Shown here: piece after piece, positions 28,376 through 36,108 of the stretch
Position numbering within the stretch: position 1 is the first letter of the stretch
Layout: each line of letters opens with the position of its first letter
Assembly (NCBI GenBank): GCA_024235955.1
Contig: JACKLJ010000001.1
Coordinates: 1,039,501-1,103,500, forward strand
Reading direction: 5' to 3'
DNA: 64,000 nucleotides
From: Burkholderiaceae bacterium
GTDB lineage: Bacteria > Pseudomonadota > Gammaproteobacteria > Burkholderiales > Burkholderiaceae_C
Program-made: the position numbers and the translations under genes
The notes under the pieces: model-generated
The model's database searches: none
Seen by the model: the letters and a program-made list of their open reading frames with translations, nothing else
What the model was told of the DNA's origin: nothing

Positions 28376-28760
28376 GGAGCTTTCGGGGGCCTTGGTGGCC
28401 CGGGTGTCGGGGTTGCCACGCCCGCAGCGCGACAAGGGGGTGGTCAGCGGGTTTCAAGGCCAAATCGGCCTGCAGCCCAATCAGGGCGGGCGCAGTCAGC
28501 TATTGAAGCAGTAGCAATCCAGGACGGGAACGCCCGGACTTGCCGTTCCGGTGCATGCACGCCGGAGCAGGGTGGCCACGCGCCTTGATTGTAAGCAAGG
28601 GCAGGCGCCGGCCTGCCGCCCGGCGAAGGCCGCTGGCGGTGGCGTGTGGGCGACACGCTCAGGGCTGGCCCCCATTGGAAGCCGCGCGTGGCGGTGCTAG
28701 TCTGGCAAGAGCTTGCCGTCTTCGACCGTGGCCGATCCCGGCGCCCAGCTTGCAGCACCC
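28376..28760. other. 385-bp intergenic region between divergent mscS-like and DUF2189 genes
   Basis: Holds repeat A copy 9 (28460-28520). The rest shows no convincing reading frame, and I see no clear promoter for either gene. An inverted pair near 28590-28625 (GGCGCCGGCCTGCC / GGCGAAGGCC) is too weak to call. Confidence 0.6.
28460..28520 (+). repeat. Repeat A copy 9
   Basis: CAAATCGGCCTGCAGCCC, AGGGCGGGCGCAGTCAGCTA, then TTGAAGCAGTAGCAATCC. Confidence 0.85.
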
Positions 28761-29645
28761 ATGAACGATTCGACCGATTCCATCGCCCAGGCGCCCGCGC
28801 CCGAGGCCGCCGCCGACTACCAGCCCTACGTGCCGCCCAGGCCCACCGGCCCGCAGGCGCTGATGGTGCGGCTGGGTGTGACCGACCCGCTGCGCTGGCT
28901 GCGGCAGGGCTTTGGCGACTTCCGGGCCGCGCCCGGCATCGGCCTGTTCTACGGCTGCTGCTTCTGGGCCATGGCGGCGGTGCTGGCGCTGGTGTTCCGC
29001 AACAAGCCGGAGTACGTGATGTCCATCGCCTCGGGCTGCCTGCTGGTCGGCCCCTTCCTGGCCATGGGCCTGTACGAGGTGAGCCGCCGGCGCGAACTGG
29101 GCATCCAGCCGGAACTCGGCGCCTCCATCACCTGCTGGGACAAGCATGTTCGCAGCATGGGCATGCTGGTGATGGTGCTGATCGTGCTGGAGCTGCTGTG
29201 GGGCCGCGCCTCGCTGGTGGTGTTCGCGGTGTTCTTCAACACCGGCATGCCTTCCACCACGGGCGTGATGCGGGCGATCTTCAACCCGGAGAACATCGAG
29301 TTCGTGCTGGTCTATCTGCTGGTGGGCGGCATCTTCGCGATGCTGGTGTATTCCACCGCCGTGGTGTCGATCCCGATGATCCTCGACCGCGACACCGACG
29401 CCATCAGCGCCGCCATCACCAGCATCCGCGTGGTGTTCGCCAACCCCATCACCATGCTGTGGTGGGGCCTGCTGATCACGCTGCTGATCGCGCTGGCGCT
29501 GCTGACCTGGGGCGCGGGCTTTCTGGTGATCGGGCCGCTGCTTGGCCACGCCAGCTGGCACGCCTACCGTGGCGCCGTGCGCTGGCGAGAGGCCGAGGAC
29601 GACGACGTGGAGCCGGCGGTCGCGGCTCCTGCTCAGACCACGTAG
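28761..29645 (+). CDS. DUF2189 multi-pass membrane protein
   Basis: 294-residue membrane protein with about six hydrophobic helices between residues 65 and 275. The DUF2189 features are GWRWL-type RWLRQGFGDFRAAPGIGLFYG and GLYEVSRRRELG. Family members often lie near cytochrome oxidase or electron-transfer genes, but no such neighbours are present, so its role is unknown. The ATG at 28761 was chosen because the disordered N-terminal stretch before VPPRPTGPQ is short in homologs; no strong ribosome binding site is seen. Confidence 0.8.
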   Translation: MNDSTDSIAQAPAPEAAADYQPYVPPRPTGPQALMVRLGVTDPLRWLRQGFGDFRAAPGIGLFYGCCFWAMAAVLALVFRNKPEYVMSIASGCLLVGPFLAMGLYEVSRRRELGIQPELGASITCWDKHVRSMGMLVMVLIVLELLWGRASLVVFAVFFNTGMPSTTGVMRAIFNPENIEFVLVYLLVGGIFAMLVYSTAVVSIPMILDRDTDAISAAITSIRVVFANPITMLWWGLLITLLIALALLTWGAGFLVIGPLLGHASWHAYRGAVRWREAEDDDVEPAVAAPAQTT

Positions 29646-30952
29646 CGCACGCCGCTGAAGCGGCCGCGAAAGGCCGCCACGTCCGGCGCCACCGCGCGGG
29701 CGTCCGGCACCGTGAGCGCGCGCCGGATCAGCGCCGCCAGTTCGGGCATGTCGCCCGGCCCCATGCCGAGCCGCACGATCTCCGGCACGCCCAGGCGCAG
29801 TCCGTTGAGGTCGCCCGCCACCGGGGCGATGGGCAGGCCGATGCCGCAGGCCAGCAGGCCGGCCGGCGCCATGCGCCGCGCCGCCGCCTGGCCGCCACCC
29901 AGCGCGGCCGCTTCCAGTGCCAGCTGGTGGGATTGCGTGCCGCCCCGGTCCATGGCGTGCACCGGCAGCCCGAGCGCGTGCAGCGCCTCGGCCAGCGCCC
30001 GCGCCGTGGCCTGCATGGCTTGCGCGTAGGCGGGGCCGTGCACGCGCCAGTCGATCAGCCCGCGCGCCAGCGCCGCCACCCGGCCGGGGTCGAAGTTGGC
30101 GGTGAGGCCAGGGTAGGCGATGGCGTCGAGCTGCTCGGCCAGCGCGGCGTCGTTGGTGACGACCAGCCCGCCGGCCGGGCCGCCCAGGCTCTTGTAGGTG
30201 CTCATGGTCATCACGTGCGCGCCTTCGTCCAGCGGGTTCTTCCAGGCGCGGCCGGCGAACATGCCCGAGAGGTGCGCGGCGTCGAACATCAGCGTGGCAC
30301 CCACCTCGTCGGCGATGGCGCGCAGATCGGCCACCGGGTGTTCGAACAGGTTCAGGCTGCCGCCGGCGGTGATCAGCCGTGGTTTCACGTCGTGCGCCAG
30401 CCGGCGCAGCGCATCGACGTCGATGCTGTAGCGCACGGCGTCGATCGGCGCGTTCACCGAGCGCAGGCCGAACCAGCCGGCAGCGCCGGCCTGGTGGTGC
30501 GTGACGTGGCCGCCGATGTCCGGCGGCGGCGCGATCAGGGTGTCGCCCGCCTTGCAGGTGGCCATGAACACATAGAGGTTGCTCAAGGCGCCGGAGGCCA
30601 CGCGTACCTCGGCGTAGCGGGCGCCGAACACCTCGGCCGCCAGCTCGGCCGCCATGACCTCGATCTGCTCGATGGCCTCCAGGCCCACCTCGTACTTGTC
30701 GCCCGGGTAGCCGAGCGAGGCGCGCGTGCCCAGGCCGCGCGCCAGCAGCGCCTCGGCGGCCGGGTTCATCACGTTGCTGGCGGGATTGAGGTTGATGCCC
30801 TGGCGGTCGTGGATGCGCCGGTTGTCCTCCACCAGGCGATCCAGCTCCGCTATCAGATCGGGAGCTGGCTGCGCCCGCGTGGCCTGGGCCAGACGCTGGA
30901 CAAGGGCTTCGGCGTGGGCGGGAACCCAGGGGCGGGCGGCGAGTTGCGGCAT
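29633..30952 (-). CDS. SHMT-like PLP-dependent enzyme (glycine hydroxymethyltransferase family, non-canonical)
   Basis: 439-residue fold-type I PLP enzyme related to serine hydroxymethyltransferase. SNVMNPAAEALLARGLGTRA, YPGDKYEVGLEAIEQIE and DAAHLSGMFAGR align with GlyA-like sequence, and the Schiff-base lysine is Lys254 in STYKSLGGPAGG. Canonical GlyA instead has a TTTTHKTLRGPRGG-type motif, so residues around the cofactor and folate site differ. It probably acts on another amino acid or aldehyde. It is the third gene of tesA-mnmH-this, 5 nt after mnmH, which suggests co-expression. Confidence 0.8.
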   Translation of the reverse strand: MPQLAARPWVPAHAEALVQRLAQATRAQPAPDLIAELDRLVEDNRRIHDRQGINLNPASNVMNPAAEALLARGLGTRASLGYPGDKYEVGLEAIEQIEVMAAELAAEVFGARYAEVRVASGALSNLYVFMATCKAGDTLIAPPPDIGGHVTHHQAGAAGWFGLRSVNAPIDAVRYSIDVDALRRLAHDVKPRLITAGGSLNLFEHPVADLRAIADEVGATLMFDAAHLSGMFAGRAWKNPLDEGAHVMTMSTYKSLGGPAGGLVVTNDAALAEQLDAIAYPGLTANFDPGRVAALARGLIDWRVHGPAYAQAMQATARALAEALHALGLPVHAMDRGGTQSHQLALEAAALGGGQAAARRMAPAGLLACGIGLPIAPVAGDLNGLRLGVPEIVRLGMGPGDMPELAALIRRALTVPDARAVAPDVAAFRGRFSGVRYVV

Positions 30953-30957
30953 GGTGG

Positions 30958-32019
30958 TCAGGTGAACTGGGCGTGGATGCGGGCGGCGGCCTGAGCCATG
31001 GCCTTGGCGCCGCGCTCGGGCAGGGACACAGTGCGCGCGTCGTCGAACTGCTGGAAGTTGCGGCGGGTGGACCGCTCGTAGCCCGGGTCGTAGTGGCGCT
31101 CCAGCAGGTCGCGCACCACGGCCTCGGTCTGGCCGGCCTGGACCTGTTCCTTCCAGCCGTTGACCACGGCGCGGCCGCGCAGCTCGGCCAGGGTGTCCAG
31201 GCGCTGGCAGAAGAAGGCCGGGTCCTGCACGAAGAAGGGGTAGTCCTCGAGCAGCAGGGCTACGCGCTCGTCGAAGGGCAGGTCGATGCGCAGGCAGGGG
31301 CTGGCGCGCATGGCGGCGATCAGGCTTTCGGGCAGGGTGACGTTGCCGACCTTCTTGCTTTCGGCCTCGACGAACACCGGGCGGGCCGGGTCGAGCGCCT
31401 GCAGCGCCTGCCACACCAGCGTGTCGAAGCGTTTCTGCGTGGGTTGCGGCTGGCCCGGGATCAGGCCCAGTACCGAGGCGCGGTGCGAGGCCAGCGCCTC
31501 CAGATCCAGCACCTGCGCGCCGACACCGGCCAGCGCCTGCAGCAGCCGCGTCTTGCCCGAGCCGGTGGGGCCGCAGATCACCTGAAAGCGCAGCGGGGCC
31601 AGCAGCCGCGGCAGATCCGCCAGCATCTCGGCGCGGAAGGCCTTGTAGCCCCCTTCGATGATGTGCACCTGAAAGCCGATCTGCCCCAGCACCAGCGACA
31701 GCGCGCCGCTGCGCTGGCCGCCGCGCCAGCAGTAGACCAGCGGGCGCCAGCCCTTGGGCTTGTCCATCACCTCGCGCTCGATGTGGGCCGCGATGTTGCG
31801 CGCCACCAGCGCGGCGCCGAGCTTGCGCGCCTCGAACGGGCTGGTCTGCTTGTACAGGGTGCCGACGGTGACGCGCTCGGCGTCGTGCAGGCTGGGCCAG
31901 TTGACGGCGCCGGGCAGGCGGTCGAGCGCGAACTCGCCCTCGCTGCGGGCGTCGATCACGGTGTCGAAACCGGCCAGCCGGGCCAGTGCGTCGGCGGCGG
32001 TGATGCGGTGCAGGCTCAC
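30958..32019 (-). CDS. mnmH: tRNA 2-selenouridine synthase (MnmH/SelU/YbbB)
   Basis: Replaces the sulfur of 2-thiouridine at the tRNA wobble position with selenium via a geranylated intermediate, using selenophosphate. The N-terminal rhodanese domain has the active Cys97 in VYCWRGGQRSG, the same number as in E. coli, and a C-terminal P-loop domain has GPTGSGKT at about 150-157. The GTG at 32019 forms a GTGA overlap with the tesA stop, which I prefer over the upstream in-frame ATG at 32043. 353 residues, normal length. selD is not in the window. Confidence 0.93.
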   Translation of the reverse strand: MSLHRITAADALARLAGFDTVIDARSEGEFALDRLPGAVNWPSLHDAERVTVGTLYKQTSPFEARKLGAALVARNIAAHIEREVMDKPKGWRPLVYCWRGGQRSGALSLVLGQIGFQVHIIEGGYKAFRAEMLADLPRLLAPLRFQVICGPTGSGKTRLLQALAGVGAQVLDLEALASHRASVLGLIPGQPQPTQKRFDTLVWQALQALDPARPVFVEAESKKVGNVTLPESLIAAMRASPCLRIDLPFDERVALLLEDYPFFVQDPAFFCQRLDTLAELRGRAVVNGWKEQVQAGQTEAVVRDLLERHYDPGYERSTRRNFQQFDDARTVSLPERGAKAMAQAAARIHAQFT

Positions 32020-32660
32020 AGCAGGCCTTTCAGCACCGGCCACACGTTGGCCAGCAGTGTGGGCTGCGCGGCGGCGTTGGGGTGGATGCGGTCGGCCTGG
32101 AAGAGCTTCAGCGGGTCGGGCGCGTCGGCCACGCCCTTGAGCAGGAAGGGCACCAGCGCGGCCTTGTGCTTCTTGGCCACGTCGGCGTAGATGGAGGCAA
32201 ACTGCTCGGCGTAGCGCGCGCCGTAGTTGGGCGGCATCTGCATGCCCACCAGCAGCACCCGGGCGCCAGCCTGCAAGGCGGCCTGGGTCATGGCGTCGAG
32301 GTTGGCCTCGGTCATGGTGAGCGAGAGGCCGCGCAGCGCGTCGTTGCCGCCCAGCTCCAGCACCACCAGCGTGGGCTGGTGGCGCGCCAGCAGTGCCGGC
32401 ACGCGCGAGCGCCCGCCCGAGGTGGTGTCGCCCGAGATGCTGGCGTTGACCACGGTGGCGGCGATTTTCTCGGCCACCAGCTTTTTTTCCAGCAGCGCCA
32501 CCCAGCCGGTGCCGCGCGCCAGACCGTATTCGGCCGACAGCGAGTCGCCGACGACCAGGATCACTGGCGGGCTGGCGTTTGCAGCGTGCGCCCCGGAAGT
32601 GGCTGCGAAAAGGGCGCCAGCGGTCAGTGCGCCGCTGCGGATAAAGTCACGTCGATCCAA
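32016..32660 (-). CDS. Arylesterase / thioesterase I, SGNH hydrolase (TesA-like), Tat signal
   Basis: GDSL/SGNH hydrolase like E. coli TesA, cleaving acyl esters or thioesters in the periplasm. Catalytic blocks are visible: VVGDSLSAEYG (Ser), GGNDALRG (Gly/Asn) and DRIHPNAAAQ (Asp/His). The N-terminus DRRDFIRSGALTAG fits a twin-arginine signal with cleavage near AHA. The only suitable start is a TTG at 32660. It is divergent from the ybbA-type ATPase, as in E. coli, with starts only 15 bp apart, and coupled to mnmH. Confidence 0.88.
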   Translation of the reverse strand: MDRRDFIRSGALTAGALFAATSGAHAANASPPVILVVGDSLSAEYGLARGTGWVALLEKKLVAEKIAATVVNASISGDTTSGGRSRVPALLARHQPTLVVLELGGNDALRGLSLTMTEANLDAMTQAALQAGARVLLVGMQMPPNYGARYAEQFASIYADVAKKHKAALVPFLLKGVADAPDPLKLFQADRIHPNAAAQPTLLANVWPVLKGLL

Positions 32661-32675
32661 AACCTGAATTCCTTC

Positions 32676-33392
32676 ATGACAGATGCAACGTCCGGCACGC
32701 AGCCGGAAGCCCTCCGTCCTCCGATCATCGCCGTGGAGCATGTGTTCAAGTCGGTGACCGACGCCACGGGCACGCTGGATATTCTGCGCGATATCGATTT
32801 CTCGCTGGCTGGTGGCGAAACGGTGGCCATTGTGGGCGCCTCGGGCAGCGGCAAGAGCACGCTGCTGTCCATCATCGCCGGGCTCGACGTGCCCACGCGC
32901 GGCACCGTGCGGCTGGCCGGGCAGGACCTGTTCGCGCTGGACGAGGATGCGCGCGCCGCGCTGCGGGCGCGGCAGGTGGGCTTCGTGTTCCAGAGCTTCC
33001 AGCTGCTCGGTCACCTGACGGCGCTGGAGAACGTGATGCTGCCGCTGGAGATCGCCGGCCGGCGCGACGCCCGCCAGGCCGCGGCCGCCATGCTGGACCG
33101 CGTGGGCCTGGCCGAGCGGCTGGGCCACTACCCCCGCGTGCTGTCTGGCGGCGAGCAGCAGCGCGTGGCGCTGGCGCGCGCCTTCGTCGTCCATCCCGCG
33201 GTATTGCTGGCCGACGAGCCCACCGGCAGCCTCGACTTCGCCACCGGCGAGAAGGTGATGCAGCTGATGTTCGAGTTGAACCGCGAACAGGGCACGACCC
33301 TGGTGCTCGTCACCCACGACCGCGCCATCGCCGCCCAGTGCGAGCGCCGCCTGACGGTGGAAGCCGGCCGCATCGCGGCGGATGACAGGTAG
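32676..33392 (+). CDS. ABC transporter ATP-binding protein, LolD/YbbA type
   Basis: 238-residue ATPase with Walker A GASGSGKST, Q-loop VFQSFQLLGHLTALENVMLP, signature LSGGEQQR, Walker B VLLADEPTG and H-loop VTHDR. It belongs to the MacB/LolD/YbbA class. It stands divergent to tesA, as ybbA does in E. coli, but the YbbP-type permease that should follow is missing: downstream are only repeats and the converging cls gene. Its membrane partner must lie elsewhere or be lost. Confidence 0.9.
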   Translation: MTDATSGTQPEALRPPIIAVEHVFKSVTDATGTLDILRDIDFSLAGGETVAIVGASGSGKSTLLSIIAGLDVPTRGTVRLAGQDLFALDEDARAALRARQVGFVFQSFQLLGHLTALENVMLPLEIAGRRDARQAAAAMLDRVGLAERLGHYPRVLSGGEQQRVALARAFVVHPAVLLADEPTGSLDFATGEKVMQLMFELNREQGTTLVLVTHDRAIAAQCERRLTVEAGRIAADDR

Positions 33393-33413
33393 GGCCAGAA
33401 CGTCCTTTCAGTG

Positions 33414-33472
33414 CCAAATCAGCCTCCAGCCCTTTTCTGACGAGCGCAGGCAGCTATCACAAATATAGTGAT
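33414..33472 (+). repeat. Repeat A copy 10
   Basis: CCAAATCAGCCTCCAGCCC, TGACGAGCGCAGGCAGCTAT, then CACAAATATAGTG. One of the best-preserved copies. Confidence 0.87.
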
Positions 33473-33551
33473 GCCGCAGCTTTCGGACGATGTCGGCATA
33501 GTGGTCAGGACGAGTTTCTGGCACGCCGTCAGAGTGGAAGCTGTCCTTTGC

Positions 33552-33700
33552 CTCAGCCCCGAGGGGCGAAGGGCCAACCCCCGATGGCCGCGGAGCAGGC
33601 CAATCCAGCGAACGCCGTGCTCGGGCTTGCACCGAGCACTGGCGTTGTCCCCCTCCCGCAGGAGATGGGGGGAAGGCGCCGATGGCGACTCAGGGGGGTA
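33552..33700 (-). repeat. Repeat B copy 2
   Basis: Reverse-orientation copy of the element at 14083-14202. It contains a strong hairpin: AACGCC+GTGCTCGG (33611-33624) pairs with CCGAGCAC (33632-33639) and GGCGTT (33641-33646), 14 bp with one unpaired base and a 7-nt loop. It abuts the cls stop and may act as its terminator. Confidence 0.83.
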
Positions 33701-33704
33701 CCCC

Positions 33705-35165
33705 CTACAACTGAAACGCCACCGTCGCCACGATCCCCTCGGCCACGTCGCGCCACCAGCTGGGCGATTTGGCCGAGGCCGGCTGGCCGCGCTCGGCGGT
33801 GCTGGCGATCCAGCCGGCCAGCCAGTCGATCTGCTCGGTGCCGTAGAAGGCGGCGCTGGCCTCGTAGTTGATGAACAGGCTGCGGCTGTCCAGGTTGGCC
33901 GAGCCGCACAGGGCCAGTTCGTCGTCCACCACCACCGCCTTGGCGTGCATCATGGCCGGCACCAGCCGCACCTGGGCACCGGCCTCAACCAGGGTGCGCA
34001 CGGCGCGGCCGCGCGCCCAGTCGGCCACCCGGTGGTTGGATTCGGCCGGCAGCACCAGCGTGATGCGCACGCCGCGGGTGGCCGCCAGGCGCAGGCCGTC
34101 GAGCAGGCCTTCGTCCGGCACGAAGTAGGGCGTGGCCAGCATCAGCCGCCACTGCGCGTGGTAGGTGGCCGAGAGCAGCAGCGCGTGCAGCGTGTCGTCG
34201 TGGAAGTCGGGGCCGCTGGGCACCCACTGGGCCAGCGTGGGCCGGGTGGGGCGGGGCTCGGCGCTGGCTGCCGATGACGATGCAGCCGGAGCGGCCGCAG
34301 CCGGCGGCGAGAGAGGGGCACTGGCCGCTTCGCTCTCCGGCGTTGGCGTCTGCAGCGCGGCGCCGCCGCTGGCGATCTGCCAGTCGCCGTCGAAGATGTG
34401 CTGGGCCTGCTCGGCCAGCGCGCCGCGCGCGGTGAAGCTGAGGTCCAGCCAGGGCATCTCGCCCACGCGGCCGATGAAGTATTCGTTGGCCAGGTTGCGG
34501 CCGCCGCTCCAGACCTGCTGCCCGTCGGCGATGGCGAACTTGCGGTGGTTGCGCAGGTTGGTGCGGCCGCGGCGCGGGTTGTGCAGCGGCGGCATGAACA
34601 GGCGCGTGCTTACGCCGGCGGGCAGCAGCACGGCGTCGTGACTGCGGGCGGATTTCAGGCTGCCGGCGGCGTCGACCAGCAGCCGCACGCGCACGCCGGC
34701 GCGGGCGCGGTCGGCCAGCTGCTGGGCGATGGCGGCACCCACCTCGTCGTCGCCCAGCACGTAGGTGCAGATGTCCAGCGTCTGCCGGGCCGTGCCGATC
34801 AGCGCCTGCAGCGCCACCAGGGCCGATTCGCCGTCGGCCTGGAAGGCCACGTCGGTGCTGGGGCGTGGGCCGTTCACGCCCAGCGCCGCCAGCAGCTGCG
34901 TGGCCCAGTGCGGCGTCAGCGCGGCCCAGGCCTCGTGCGGCGCCGCGGCGCGCGGGGTGTCGGGCCGCACGAACTTGCGCGTGCCGAACAGCAGGAAGGC
35001 CGGCACGCCCAGGTAGGGAAAGGCGATGATGGCCATCACCCAGGCCAGCGCGGCGTACGGGTGGCGCCGCTGGTGGCGCACGCGCGTGACCACCACGTAG
35101 ACCAGCAGGCCGGCGGCCACGAAGCCACCGTGTTCCAGCGGGCTGAGGTGCGGCAGCGTGATCAT
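33705..35165 (-). CDS. cls: Cardiolipin synthase, phospholipase D family
   Basis: Makes cardiolipin in the inner membrane. Two N-terminal transmembrane helices (about 10-30 and 38-58, ending GVPAFLLFG) precede two phospholipase-D HKD motifs, NHRKFAIADGQQVWSGG and MMHAKAVVVDDELALCGSAN. A Ser/Ala/Pro-rich insert of roughly 35 residues lies between the two halves. ATG 35165 starts at MITLPHLSPLEHGG; the frame is open further upstream, but that stretch runs into a repeat A copy. 486 residues. Divergent from rlmB. Confidence 0.9.
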   Translation of the reverse strand: MITLPHLSPLEHGGFVAAGLLVYVVVTRVRHQRRHPYAALAWVMAIIAFPYLGVPAFLLFGTRKFVRPDTPRAAAPHEAWAALTPHWATQLLAALGVNGPRPSTDVAFQADGESALVALQALIGTARQTLDICTYVLGDDEVGAAIAQQLADRARAGVRVRLLVDAAGSLKSARSHDAVLLPAGVSTRLFMPPLHNPRRGRTNLRNHRKFAIADGQQVWSGGRNLANEYFIGRVGEMPWLDLSFTARGALAEQAQHIFDGDWQIASGGAALQTPTPESEAASAPLSPPAAAAPAASSSAASAEPRPTRPTLAQWVPSGPDFHDDTLHALLLSATYHAQWRLMLATPYFVPDEGLLDGLRLAATRGVRITLVLPAESNHRVADWARGRAVRTLVEAGAQVRLVPAMMHAKAVVVDDELALCGSANLDSRSLFINYEASAAFYGTEQIDWLAGWIASTAERGQPASAKSPSWWRDVAEGIVATVAFQL

Positions 35166-35218
35166 GGCCGGCGCACGGCGCTGCCGCCGCGCCCGTGGGG
35201 CCACGGAATGCAGGATGA

Positions 35219-35277
35219 GGTAGCTACATTTGTCATAGCTGGTTGCGCCCAGTTTAACTGGGCTGGAAGGCGATTTC
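35219..35277 (-). repeat. Repeat A copy 11
   Basis: Reverse orientation: TAGCTACATTTGTCATAGCT, GGTTGCGCCCAGTTTAACTG, GGCTGGAAGGCGATTT. It lies in the divergent cls-rlmB region. Confidence 0.8.
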
Positions 35278-35335
35278 ACCCGGAATCTGGCGCCAGGTGC
35301 CGGCGCGGCGCAGCCGGCCACCGATAATGCCGCGC

Positions 35336-36088
35336 ATGACCAGCTCGCACAAAGTACTGTTCGGATTCCACGCCGTGGGCGTGCGCCTGAAGACCGCGCC
35401 CGCCTCGATCGTCGAGGTGTTCGTGGACCCTTCGCGGCGCGACGCCCGCATGAAGCAGTTCCTGGCCCGTGCCGCCGAGGCCGGCGTGCGCGTGATCGAG
35501 GCCGACGGCGCGCGTCTGGCCAAGCTGGCCGGCAGCGCCGGCCACCAGGGCGTGGCAGCGCGCGTGCAGCCGGTGGAGCAGGCGCACTCGCTCGACGACC
35601 TGCTGGACGAGCTGCAGGAGCCGCCGCTGCTGCTGGTGCTGGACGGCGTGACCGATCCGCACAACCTGGGCGCCTGCCTGCGCGTGGCCGACGGGGCCGG
35701 CGCGCACGCGGTGATCGCGCCCAAGGACCACGCGGCGGGCATCAACGCCACCGTGGCCAAGGTGGCCAGCGGCGCGGCCGAGACCGTGCCCTACTTCATG
35801 GTCACCAACCTGGCCCGCACCCTGGGCGAGCTGAAGGAGCGCAGCATCTGGATCACCGGCACCGCCGGCGAGGCCACCCAGTCGCTCTACGAGGTGGATC
35901 TGCGCGGCCCCAGCGCGCTGGTGCTGGGCGCCGAGGGGCCGGGCATGCGCCAGCTCACGCGCAAGACCTGCGACCAGCTGGTGCGCATCCCGATGATGGG
36001 CGCGGTGGAAAGCCTGAACGTCTCGGTGGCCAGCGGCGTGTGCCTGTACGAGGCGCGGCGGCAGCGCCTGGCGCCAGGCCGGGGATAG
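35336..36088 (+). CDS. rlmB: 23S rRNA (guanosine-2'-O-)-methyltransferase RlmB
   Basis: SPOUT (TrmH) methyltransferase for G2251 in 23S rRNA. An N-terminal L30e-like substrate domain (KVLFGFHAVGVRLKTAP) is followed by the knotted SAM domain with LVLDGVTDPHNLGACLRVAD, GAEGPGMRQLT and motif 3 IPMMGAVESLNVSVASGVCL. ATG 35336 places the start just before the conserved FGFHAV segment; 250 residues. Divergent from cls. Confidence 0.94.
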   Translation: MTSSHKVLFGFHAVGVRLKTAPASIVEVFVDPSRRDARMKQFLARAAEAGVRVIEADGARLAKLAGSAGHQGVAARVQPVEQAHSLDDLLDELQEPPLLLVLDGVTDPHNLGACLRVADGAGAHAVIAPKDHAAGINATVAKVASGAAETVPYFMVTNLARTLGELKERSIWITGTAGEATQSLYEVDLRGPSALVLGAEGPGMRQLTRKTCDQLVRIPMMGAVESLNVSVASGVCLYEARRQRLAPGRG

Positions 36089-36108
36089 CCCGGCGGCTCC
36101 TCCCGGCC

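Larger units (their letters stand above)
33393..33704. other. 312-bp intergenic region between convergent ybbA-like and cls genes
   Basis: Filled mainly by repeat A copy 10 (33414-33472) and repeat B copy 2 (33552-33700). No reading frame in it looks coding. Confidence 0.75.

Noticed and set aside
32020..32043. Upstream ATG for mnmH
   Set aside because: The GTG at 32019 gives a GTGA overlap with tesA and places the active cysteine at residue 97, as in E. coli.
35166..35321. Longer N-terminus for cardiolipin synthase
   Set aside because: The extra residues are translated from repeat A copy 11 and lie before the family start MITLPHLSPLEH.
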